Shown here: one piece after another, positions 50,401 through 61,655 of the stretch
Layout: every line of letters begins with the position of its first letter
Position numbering within the stretch: the first letter of the stretch is position 1
Source of the DNA: Annulohypoxylon bovei var. microspora
Taxonomy: Eukaryota > Ascomycota > Sordariomycetes > Xylariales > Hypoxylaceae
NCBI GenBank assembly: GCA_022836615.1
Contig: MU405229.1
Span: forward strand, 186,001 to 250,000
Length of the DNA stretch: 64,000 bases
Direction of reading: 5' to 3'
Notes under the pieces: model-generated
What the model saw: the letters and a program-made list of their open reading frames with translations, nothing else
What the model was told of the DNA's origin: nothing
Database searches by the model: none
Program-made: the position numbers and the translations under genes

Positions 50401-52071
50401 TACATGCGAGTTTTCTTAAACCCGAAGGAGAAGCTCGAAGACCTTCCCGTCAAAAGATTTTACCGATATATACTGGACTCAGCACCGTCTTTTGATGAAT
50501 CCGGAAAGGTCAGCCCTCTGGGTGCTACCTTCAAAGGAATTCCTTCTGAAGCACTCCTTAACCTAGGCATGGATGTACCACCTGCTTGGCTAGTAGCAGC
50601 AAAATACTCTGTTTACGACCTAGACAATCTGAAGCTAAGCTCCATTAAAGCGGACGTTGACGCCACCTACGAACTGGAGCATATTCTTATCGAAGGTCAC
50701 TCCCGAGAAAGCACAAGCAGTCCTCCCCGTGGCGTGCAACTCTTGCTTGGTACCGAGCGCGATCCCCATTTTGATGATACAATCATCATGTCCAATATTG
50801 GATACTTCCAATTTAAAGCCAACCCCGGTTATTACAATATCCATCTCAAAGAAGGGAGAAGTTCGGAGATTTTTGATATCATCAGCGTGGGTGCAAAAGG
50901 ATATAACGCTGTCCCGGGCGATGAAGGTACCGAAGTTGCTCTCATAGACTTCCAAGGCACGACATTATACCCACGGCTTCAGCGGAAGCCTGGCATGGAG
51001 CTCGAAGATGTCCTAGAAGAAAGTACGGACACTGGCGGAGATATCCTTTCCCGCGGTCTTAAGTTTGCCGAAGGCATTCTCGGTGGATCAAAGTCCAATT
51101 CCAAGTCTGTCTCAGATGAAGTACATGCCGAGATCAATATCTTCTCTGTGGCAAGCGGTCACCTTTACGAACGCATGCTCAATATCATGATGGTGTCTGT
51201 TATGAAGAACACAAACCACACAGTCAAATTTTGGTTCATTGAGCAATTCTTATCTCCGTCCTTCAAGGATTTCATCCCTCACCTGGCTAAAGAATATGGC
51301 TTCAAATATGAGATGGTTACGTACAAATGGCCGCATTGGTTACGCCACCAAAGAGAGAAACAGCGTGAGATTTGGGGCTACAAGATCCTTTTCCTCGATG
51401 TCCTCTTCCCTCTGTCGCTCGACAAGGTCATCTTCGTCGATGCGGATCAGATTGTCAGGACGGATATGATAAGCCTTGTCAACCTCGACCTAGAAGGCGC
51501 CCCCTACGGCTTCACGCCCATGTGCGATTCTCGGACGGAGATGGAGGGCTTCCGCTTCTGGAAACAAGGGTACTGGAAGAACTACCTCCGTGGTAATCCA
51601 TACCACATCTCGGCTCTCTACGTAGTTGACCTTCGCCGCTTCAGGCAACTTGCAGCCGGCGACAGGCTCCGACAGCACTACCACCAATTATCAGCCGATC
51701 CAGCCTCCCTCTCCAATCTTGATCAAGACTTGCCAAATCATATGCAGTTCGTCATCCCGATCCACAGCTTACCCCAAGAGTGGTTATGGTGCGAGACGTG
51801 GTGCAGTGACGAGAGCCAGGAAGAGGCGCGAACCATCGATCTATGCAACAATCCACAAACCAAGGAGCCAAAACTCGACCGGGCTAGAAGGCAAGTGCCG
51901 GAGTGGACAGTGTACGATGACGAGATCGCGGCAGTAGACCGAAAACGAAGAGGCTTGATCACAGAAAGTGACACTCAGAAGGTGCTTACAGCCGGTAGTG
52001 AGGAGAAGAACACTAAGAGTAGAACGCTTGAAGAGGAGTCTGAGCCGAGAACGAAGAAGGATGAATTATAG
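47445..52071 (+). CDS. UDP-glucose:glycoprotein glucosyltransferase (about 1487 aa, 4 exons)
   Basis: The exons are 47445-47593, 47647-47997, 48047-48878 and 48940-52071, with phases agreeing. A signal peptide (FKLPCGLAATLLAAFCLNSG region) directs it to the ER. The long N-terminal part holds the thioredoxin-like folding-sensor domains (PEFGAFHKSLVNMARKREVT, DFPKFSASIAAHNASDEFV). The C-terminal GT24 catalytic domain has FVDADQIVRTD (DxD Asp residues near 1278 and 1280), YGFTPMCDSRTEMEGFRFWK and SNLDQDLPNHMQ. The protein ends in KDEL, an ER retrieval signal. UGGT re-glucosylates misfolded N-glycoproteins so that calnexin can rebind them. The length is normal. It diverges from alpha-COP, another early secretory gene. 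Confidence 0.96.
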
Positions 52072-53067
52072 AATCTCAGGCATACACGTAAATAGATAGA
52101 GTCAATAAATCATTTTGATCAAGTCACTTAAGTTCGATTAACTTTCAAATGCCCCTTTCTCCTGAATAGGTACCTACTTACCTTAGGTACATATTTCTAA
52201 TAGAGAATAACTAACCTATAGAAGCCTAGCATATTAATGATTTCCTTCCACTCGCCACTATACAGCTTACCACAGGACCCCATTTAATGATGTCTATCTC
52301 ACCCAATTGATTGATTAACCCCTTTTAGTCTGGCTAATAACTTACTGCTTCGATAGATGTATATCAATGTTTTAAGCGTACATATATAAAATCTCGTCTT
52401 TGTGACGATCTCCGTGGTCTTCCGGCTTGGCAAAGGCGCACAGGACCGGGATAAGCGAATCCTATGGACAACATGGACCCAAAACTATAAGGTCGCAGCC
52501 GGCCGGCACCCTTTTCGATACCTGTCTTACATACAACAATTTTACATAGACCCATCTACCTTAGGTACCTTACGATACCTACCTAGTAACCGATCATCGA
52601 AAAAACAATAAACAAACCCTCGCCGCAACCTTTTTTGAAGTTGCGCATTTGAGGTTTTTTTTAATTAGATTCCGCGAAGAGGGGGCTGAGTCATGCCAAG
52701 CTATTTATCTCACACCTCTTTCTTCTCTTTCTCCTTCTATCCCGATTCTGCGTCTCGTTGCCCGTCGCGCGCCGCTACCTGATTGGGGTGGGTAGGTTAG
52801 CCACCTACAAACCTTGCCTACCTAGCACAAGGTACCTACATACATAACCAGGGTATTGATTGACCTGCACAGGGCACGGCACCTTTACCTTGGTCAAATA
52901 CATACATATCTACTTCGGCACCCAGACATTTTACTCCGGGGGATAGAACAGGACAGGACAGAAACAGAAACAGAGCAGGGAATCGCGAACTAGGAATAGG
53001 TACCTAGGAACCTAGTAGCGAATCGGGAAACCGGTGAGAGAAAAGAAAGAAAAAGAAAAGAAAAGCA
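52072..53067. other. Intergenic region rich in TACCTA/TAGGTA motifs
   Basis: About 1 kb without a gene. It is dense in AGGTACCTA/CCTAGG/TACCTACC words (about 52160-52195, 52555-52590, 52790-52850 and 52998-53015). The purine-rich tract just before 53068 (AAAGAAAGAAAAAGAAAAG) probably lies in the 5' leader of the next gene. Confidence 0.5.
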
Positions 53068-53913
53068 ATGGAGCTCGGCTGCTCGGTGGTGGCGCCGCTG
53101 ACGTCGCACCCGCACACGCACACGGTGGTGTTCCTGCACGGGCGCGGCGACACGTCGCAGAACATGGCGGACGCGCTGCTGCGGTGGAGCCGCGACTCGC
53201 GCGGCCGCACGCTCATGGACGAGTTCCCGAGCGTGCGCTGGGTCTTCCCCCAGGCCGAGCCGAGCCTCGTCGAGACCACCGGCGACCACTGGCCCCAGTG
53301 GTTCGACATCTGGAACATCCTGGATATGACCGACCGCGAGGAGCTGCAGGCCTTCGGCCTCAAGGAGAGCGTCGAGAGCGTGCGCCGCGTCGTCCTCAGG
53401 GAGGCCGAGGCCGTGGGCGGGCTGAATAAGATCGTGCTCGCGGGCATTAGCCAGGGCGGCGCGACGGCCGCGCACGTGCTGCTGCATTTGGGCGAGTTTG
53501 AGGGGGAGAAGGAGGGTGAGGGCGAAGATGAGAAAAGCGCGAATGCGGGGACGGTGGCGCGGGTGGAGGACTTGCGGCCGCGGCTGTGCGGGCTCATGGG
53601 GTTCTCGGCCTGGCTACCGTTTCCGGGCGGCTCGCTCGACGAGACGAGGGAGGTGCTGGGGCTGGAGGGCGAGCTTCTGGACAGCAAAAGCGACGAGATA
53701 GTAAAGAACACGCCGGTGTTCCTGGGGCACTGCTCGGACGACCCGCTCGTGTTCATCGAGTACGGGCAGCAGCTGCGGGACGGGCTCGAGAGCTTCGGCA
53801 TGGACGTCAAGTGGCACGAGTACCCCGACGGCGGGCACTGGTTCAACGCGCCGTTCGGGATGGACGACGCCGTGGAGTTTCTTAAGGCGCAGGGGATACC
53901 TATCATAAAGTGA
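53068..53913 (+). CDS. Acyl-protein thioesterase/carboxylesterase-like hydrolase (281 aa)
   Basis: This is a single-exon alpha/beta-hydrolase of the phospholipase/carboxylesterase family. An oxyanion segment VVFLHGRGDTS precedes the nucleophile elbow LAGISQGGATAAH (Ser near 128). The Asp is in HCSDDPLVF (near 225) and the His in YPDGGHWFN (near 257), completing the triad. Members hydrolyse thioester-linked palmitate on proteins, lysophospholipids or small esters in the cytosol. An acidic low-complexity loop (residues about 142-160, EGEKEGEGEDEK) interrupts the fold between elbow and Asp. The gene is strikingly GC-rich against AT-rich flanks, which produces long open frames on every strand; those are shadows. 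Confidence 0.88.
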   Translation: MELGCSVVAPLTSHPHTHTVVFLHGRGDTSQNMADALLRWSRDSRGRTLMDEFPSVRWVFPQAEPSLVETTGDHWPQWFDIWNILDMTDREELQAFGLKESVESVRRVVLREAEAVGGLNKIVLAGISQGGATAAHVLLHLGEFEGEKEGEGEDEKSANAGTVARVEDLRPRLCGLMGFSAWLPFPGGSLDETREVLGLEGELLDSKSDEIVKNTPVFLGHCSDDPLVFIEYGQQLRDGLESFGMDVKWHEYPDGGHWFNAPFGMDDAVEFLKAQGIPIIK

Positions 53914-53942
53914 AATAAAGTAAAGTAAAGTAAAGTAAAGTA
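53913..53942. repeat. (TAAAG)n pentanucleotide repeat
   Basis: About five to six AAAGT units start right at the stop codon of the thioesterase-like gene, in its 3' UTR. Confidence 0.85.
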
Positions 53943-54723
53943 ATACCTAGTTACCACGAACGTTTTCTTTGGGAGGAGTTTTGGGGCTTTCGGGGCTGCG
54001 GGCGGGCGGTGCGGCTTGGAGATTGGAAGGACTCGGTCCCGCGATGCCTCGCAGCCCCCCTTGATGACGCTTTATACACATATGGATATGACGATGGCTA
54101 GAATTTTGTCACTAGTCTGCTATGATATGATATGATGACGGGTTACGACGTGTCCAGTAGAATCAAATGTTTTGGGAAATACCAGCTGACTGAAAGGGAG
54201 AGTTTATATGACCAACATCGGCCGGCTTTGGTCGTAGAAAAGTATAATTACCTATATGGAAATATATTTTATTGATGCTTACGTTGGCTACTCTATTCCG
54301 TATATATTACGGCTCCTTTTTTATTACTAGATCTTTCTTAAGGTTATCTAGACGGAATTGATGCTCATACGTCATTGTATTAGCTAGTAGCTAGCTTTAT
54401 ATGTAGCATAATTGTATTCATACTGAGTAACTATTTAAACTAACTAACTATGTAATCCTATTCCACGAGTTTTTGGGGGGGTTTTTATCACGACTAGATT
54501 CAAGGTTCTCTCCCAACCAAAATATGCGGCTATTACTAAAACGTAGCCGTAAGCGATACCCGTTATTTTGCCTACCTAAGGACAAGTAATGCATGACCTG
54601 GCCTTTGGTAAGCTAGGTATTCGCAATGCTATTTGCCAGGTTCAATTTTCCAAGCCACTGGGTCGTACTAAGTGTCTTTACTTTATAGTATACTTTAGAA
54701 GTCGCCACTCCAACCAATCATTC
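53943..54723. other. AT-rich intergenic region
   Basis: No open frame is supported between the thioesterase-like gene and the tRNA gene. The sequence is AT-rich with short TAGCTAG-type words around 54385-54400. Confidence 0.5.
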
Positions 54724-54867
54724 GGAGTCATAGCTCAGTGGTAGAGGTCAGTTATCCCATCTACCTAAGTCTCTTCGGACACTCAAACTAACAATTTACA
54801 GCGAAGGATTGCAGTTGCATACTAGAAATCAATCCTTAGGTCGCCGGTTCGATCCCGGCTGGCTCCT
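54724..54867 (+). tRNA. tRNA-Cys (GCA) with an anticodon-loop intron and a 55-nt D-arm insert
   Basis: The acceptor stem GGAGTCA pairs with TGGCTCC, with discriminator T at 54867. The A box TAGCTCAGTGG and the B box GGTTCGATCC are intact. The T stem is GCCGG/CCGGC. The anticodon stem AAGGA/TCCTT encloses TTGCAG-A, giving anticodon GCA (Cys). A 17-nt intron (54815-54831) sits after position 37, the normal place. A second insert, 54747-54801, interrupts the D stem between positions 24 and 25. It starts GTCAGT, ends TTTACAG and contains CAAACTAACA. Removing both gives 72 nt with perfect D and anticodon stems. If the insert stays, G10 faces G25 and the D arm is disrupted. A T6 terminator follows at 54881. 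Confidence 0.88.
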
Positions 54868-54880
54868 AGCGAGCATTTAC

Positions 54881-54886
54881 TTTTTT
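54881..54886 (+). terminator. RNA polymerase III T-run terminator
   Basis: TTTTTT lies 13 bases after the tRNA-Cys discriminator base. There is no earlier T4 run inside the gene, its intron or the D-arm insert, so full-length Pol III transcription is possible. Confidence 0.75.
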
Positions 54887-56118
54887 CAATATCACCTCTT
54901 TTGTAAAGAGTTGTGTTTGAAATATCTATTACTTTTTTACCCTCTATTCCTATCTATAGAATTAAGTAGACATATATTAAGTTGGTGCTTCAGCGCGGGG
55001 TATTTTCAAGTCAAATCCAATAGTTTAAACTTGGTGTGTCTGATATTGCGCAGAATACTCATAGACTGCATAGGTAGTTAATTAATTGGTAGGATCGCAC
55101 TCATGTCTAAATATTCGATAATGGGTGAGGCCCCATCGTATGTACGTCGAGTCCCCTTACATATCGAGTGTTTAAACTATCCGAGGGAATTTCGACGTTC
55201 GTTGTAAATGCCCAGGTGAAAACCAACCTAAGTCGAGGGGCAGAACTCGAGCTAAGAAGCATTGACCAACTTGCCCGTTCAGCTCGGTCAGCTCGGTGTG
55301 CAGGTCGCATTGACCACTAATTTTCATTGGCCGAAATACCCCTGCTGCAAAAAGGCTTATAGGTACAAATAAGACACGAAAATTTCAGGAGCGGGATTGC
55401 ATAAAAGTACTTGACTCATGCCTTTTACCTGACTCAACCTTGCGTAACCCAAAAAGCTCCTTTACACTAATCTTTGGAAACACTATTCTGGAAGTTCCAG
55501 ATTCAATTTTGCTACACAAAATTTTTGCTTTTCTTTTTTACACCCTTTCTCAACCACCTTTTTACACTTTCCATCGACATGTATGAATCGATGTTGGTTT
55601 TATTTTTATTTGGGGTTTTAACATGTCGCTCGCGCAACCATCCTCTTTCCCATTTTCTTCTTTCGAGGGTTTGGTATCCTTATTCACTGAGGATAATTGG
55701 ATCACTATCTGTCTTTTTTTATGTCTCTTTAGCTGCAATTGCTCATATTCAATGCAATTAGGTTTCAAATAATTCGATATATGATTGACAGCCGTGCATC
55801 AGTCTATCCTTTGACCTACGCATAATCCACCGTTGCTTAGATCTGAAATATATAGAAACATGGCGATAACATCTCTTACCGACAATTTTCCGACCTATCC
55901 GGCGGATAGCGGGGTAGCTCCGAGCCCCTCCATTGATATGTGACGTCTTAAGCTGTAACTAGTTGCGACACTGAACTGTGAGCTGTTTAATAATCCATTG
56001 ATCTGACGAGAGTAACAAACACGGAATATATTTCTTACGTCTTTATATCTGGATCTAACGTGCCATCAAGGTCCACGTCTCCATCCTATTCAACCTAATT
56101 AAGTATCTGCAACTCAAG
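54887..56118. other. AT-rich intergenic DNA
   Basis: No gene is supported. Frames at 54809-55081 and 55474-55761 are hydrophobic and T-rich, as expected from AT-rich DNA, and lack a family signature. The last about 200 bp probably contain the promoter of the HINT gene. Confidence 0.5.
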
Positions 56119-56926
56119 ATGTCTGCTGCTTGTATCTTCTGCAAGATCATTAAGGGCAAGTGTTTCCAGTTTCGTGATGTTCCTGTTGCTCAAGCTACGA
56201 TCATAAATTTGACTGCTTCGTTTTTATATTTCAATTGCTCATTCATAAATAAGATTGGCAGTATTAGTGTTTATGAGACATAATCAACTAACACTACAAC
56301 TACAGGAGAAATCCCTTGCTTCAAGCTCTTCGAAAGTGACAAGACCCTCGCTTTCCTCGACATCAACCCTTTGAGCAAGGGCCATGCTGTAAGACTCAAC
56401 CATATCACCTCCTTATACCAGGACTGCTTCACCATATATCAGGGGTAACACGTATTTAATTACTTACACACCTCTCATACCCACAGCTCGTGATCCCCAA
56501 ATTCCACGGCGCGAAGCTAACCGACATCCCCGACGACCAACTCAACGAGATCCTGCCCGTGGCCAAAAAGCTGGCCACCGCCACCGGCGCCGTCGACTTC
56601 AACATCCTGCAGAACAACGGCCGCATCGCCCACCAGCTCGTCGACCACGTGAGTTTAATTCATGTCTTGCCTCTTCACTTATGAGTTTAAGCGAGTAATG
56701 AGTGAGCTAACTATGAGTTTCTAATGCAGGTTCACTTCCACATGGTAAGAACACATTTAAAAAAAAAATACTAATATACCTACCTATTTATCGTGAGCTT
56801 TACTGATACATCCATCAGATACCCAAGCCGAGCGAGGAGCAAGGACTCGGCGTAGGCTGGCCGCAGCAGCCGACGGACATGGCAGCGCTGAAGGCGCTGT
56901 TCGAGGACATCAAGCCCAAGGTGTAA
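56119..56926 (+). CDS. HNT1: HINT/HIT-family nucleotide hydrolase (134 aa, 5 exons)
   Basis: The exons are 56119-56155, 56306-56388, 56487-56648, 56730-56744 and 56819-56926, with all phases agreeing (405 nt). The protein starts MSAACIFCKIIKGEIPCFKL, with Cys residues as in HINT proteins. Then come LAFLDINPLSKGHALVIPK, FNILQNNGRIAHQLVDH and the HIT motif HVHFHMI (His 94, 96 and 98), ending WPQQPTDMAALKALFEDI. HINT enzymes hydrolyse adenosine phosphoramidates. Exon 4 is only 15 nt and codes VHFHM, so the catalytic triad is spread over two exons. The first intron has a GC donor (AAGG|GCAAGT) and a normal AG acceptor. The symbol is by family resemblance. Confidence 0.92.
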
Positions 56927-57226
56927 TTACATAATTACACGGAAACAAAGAGCTAGATATAAGTTGTGCCTAAAGCGGCGACATCTTCGTAGTCACAGAT
57001 ATTTAGGTACCTAGCTGTCTACTTAAAATGATAAGATCAATATTGAAGCACGTCAAGGTTCGCAATATGACGCATCTCACGGGTGAGGTTGCAATTATAA
57101 ATTCCCGCGGTCGTTCCAATTGATGATATTTATACAGTACGTATTCTATGCGAATTACCCATTCCCATGCACCTGGTCTTTGTTTTATCCCTCTACACGA
57201 CCCATTAACTAGGTATCTAGGTGATA

Positions 57227-59278
<2,052 letters not shown>

Positions 59279-60307
59279 AAGGTCCAGGTCCAAGACAATA
59301 CTAAGAGGGCGCAACCAATGTCCGGAGGACCCGAGCTGCTGTATCGCCGTGTAAGCGCAAAGCGCAAATTTCCACCCTACGAATGAGGTTGGTTTCCTTG
59401 TCTAAGATGTGAAAAAGCCCCGTCGCAAGATCTCGCTGATGACAGGACACAAATCAACAGTACCTCAGACAATGAAATGTTAGAAGGAGAGCTCCGAGAG
59501 TGGTTGAGCTCCTTGGTAACTAGGGTCGACGTATGCGGATGTGGATGCGCTGAGACTATGAACGTTGTAGTAGGGAAATAATTGTTGCATCTCCTTGTCT
59601 CTTGACCAATCGTATTCGGGTTCGCGAACCAAAAGCGCATACGAGACTAAACTAGGTAAGTCGGCACCGAATTTGTTATAGTTAGTTGTGCTGAATAAGT
59701 ACTTTGTATAAATATTTGTTGTGTTCTTGGGTCTTGAAGATGAATCGAAGTTTTTACAACTTGACTATTAACTACGTTTATAGAGCGAGTTTCGAATACC
59801 TAGGTATAATAAATACAATAGAGTCGCGTAAATAGGTTTCAATATTCCGATTGAAAATTATAAATAATGAATCCTTTTCCTTCTTGGCTAACAAGCTATA
59901 AGCTAGGGGGTAGCCAAAGTCAGACGATTACCTAAGATATCCATCATTATGCGAGCGAGCCGTTGCGAATTTGCGCATCCGTTCCTGCTCTCTTCTCTCT
60001 AATAGAAGAGTTTACGTCACTTTTGAATTTCTTAGCTCCGGAAAGAGATATCTAAACAGTAGTTTGGCACGTGCTCAATATATTTAGCTACCCCACTACG
60101 AAGGTACACCTAGATGGTGGATCTGTTGCCAAGGACCGGTTTATTTGAGAAATCAATTCTAATAATTCGCGAGTCTAGTATTGTTTTCCACAACGCTTAG
60201 TTTAAGTCTAAGTACGCATACCAGTTGACAATCGACTAAGGTAGTAAGGGGAATTATTATACTTCAGAAAATACCAGTCCATAATCGACCGAACTCAATA
60301 GAAGATA
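59279..60307. other. Divergent promoter region
   Basis: About 1 kb between the Sec14-like gene (leftward) and DAM1 (rightward). A minus-strand frame at 59377-59640 has no recognised features. The region is AT-rich and includes one exact TACCTAGGTA palindrome at about 59797-59806. Confidence 0.5.
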
Positions 60308-61048
60308 ATGTCGGGAAACGATGGTCACGATAGCGCGAGAAGACCGCGTTCCACGTCGCGATCGCGGCCGACAACACCCCTCCGCCCCTCTTCCCGTTCG
60401 TCATTCCGCGAATCCGCCCAGCGTAGCGTCGAAGGCGGCGAACCGTTTCCGCTCAACACCTTCGAACCCGCTTTTGCCGAGCTCTCCGATGCCGTCGCCG
60501 ACTTGGAGGTGAACATGATGAACTTTCAACTTATGCACGAGAGTCTTGCCCGTTTTAGCGAGAGCTTTGCAAGTTTTTTATATGGTCTAAACATGAACGC
60601 TTTTTGTGTCGACTTTCCCGAGGTAAGGAGATGATGTACTCCTATTAGATATTATAGTCTAATAGATTACAATTATAGGGTCCTATTGCGGAATCATTTC
60701 GTAGGGCAAAACTTAATGAGGAGGAGCAACCATCTACGGGCCGATCTAGAAGCACAGAACGAGGTGGTGAATTGGATGGCGAGACGACATTCATGTGAGT
60801 ATATTTGGTTTGAGGCTCTGAGCCATGACTCTGATTATCTGCCTAGGACTACGGACACATCATTCGTAGAGAATCCACCAACTGTCTCTAAACCGACCCC
60901 TAAGAAGTTTGCGACCCCGACCCCAGATTCTCGCCAATCTCGTCTGCCTAGTACGTCGAGAGGTGGCGCACAATCGAGGGGACGAGGTGGAACGGGGAGA
61001 GGTCGTACAAGTGGTCTTGTGAAACCGAGAGCTCGTGGCTTAAGATGA
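60308..61048 (+). CDS. DAM1: DASH complex subunit Dam1 (210 aa, 3 exons)
   Basis: The exons are 60308-60622, 60679-60794 and 60847-61048; phases agree (633 nt). The N-terminal about 50 residues are Ser/Arg-rich (STSRSRPTTPLRPSSRSS). The conserved Dam1 helix runs from about residue 52 to 115, including FEPAFAELSDAVADLEVNM, ESLARFSESFASFLYGLNMN and CVDFPEGPIAESFRRAK. The C-terminus is disordered and RG-rich (RGGAQSRGRGGTGRGRTSG). Dam1 is part of the DASH/Dam1 ring that couples kinetochores to spindle microtubules; this complex is fungal, which supports the host call. The Ser-rich ends are plausible kinase targets. It converges with BUD20, about 185 bp apart. Confidence 0.93.
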
Positions 61049-61232
61049 ATGAAGTCGAGAACTCAACCCAGCCTCGATTCCTCATTATAAACGACTTTAG
61101 CGGTATTGCGACATACGAGCGCATCATGTAATGCGATAAACTTTGTGCACAATCGACGGCGACGGGATGAATTTGTTAGGCGACACGATATAAGTGTCTG
61201 TCTAGGAGTATGCGGAATATGACTCTAATCGT

Positions 61233-61655
61233 TCATGTCGCCATTGTTATTTCGTTGTCGACTGTGCGTTCGGACTGAGAGGGACCTTGGTTGTCGGTAC
61301 GTAGGCCAATAGCGGCCTCTGCTTCCTTCTGGGTGTATGGTTCTTCACCAAGTTGCTTTACCCTACATCGTCTCTGTTAGTCTAGATACCCAATACCATA
61401 TATGCTGGTACGGAAGAATACGAACCTTCTCTTGTGCGGTTTTCCCTTCCTGTGAACAACGAGGTTCACTTCGCTCTCGAACCACTTAGCGCACTCTATG
61501 CAATACCATTTGCCTAAGTCTGGTAAATCTTCTGATGCCTTCGAATCCTTGAATTGGGCTAAGTGTTTCGGTGATTGTAGGTCGGCTTTGATCTGGTCGA
61601 GGTCTCGAGTCTTGCGACGAGTCTTGGACAATGTCCGTTTATTGGTGACACCCAT
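61233..61655 (-). CDS. BUD20: Bud20-type zinc-finger ribosome export factor (119 aa, 2 exons)
   Basis: The exons are 61655-61426 and 61362-61233. The protein starts MGVTNKRTLSKTRRKTRDLD, as in the Bud20/ZNF593 family. It carries one U1-like C2H2 finger, C-x2-C-x12-H-x5-H (Cys 52, Cys 55, His 68, His 74), in the context DLGKWYCIECAKWFESEVNL. The C-terminus (VKQLGEEPYTQKEAEAAIGL) is also conserved. Bud20 shuttles with pre-60S ribosomal particles and helps their export from the nucleus. The frame is open upstream to 61757, but the family start fits the ATG at 61655. Confidence 0.92.

Noticed and set aside
53004..53957. 317-codon minus-strand frame opposite the thioesterase-like gene, plus others at 52990-53487 and 53586-53885
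   Set aside because: These are shadows caused by the GC-rich codon pattern of the real gene, which has a complete catalytic triad.
55474..55761. 95-codon hydrophobic frame resembling a membrane protein
   Set aside because: T-rich DNA gives Phe/Leu-rich translations by chance; no Kozak context, introns or motif.
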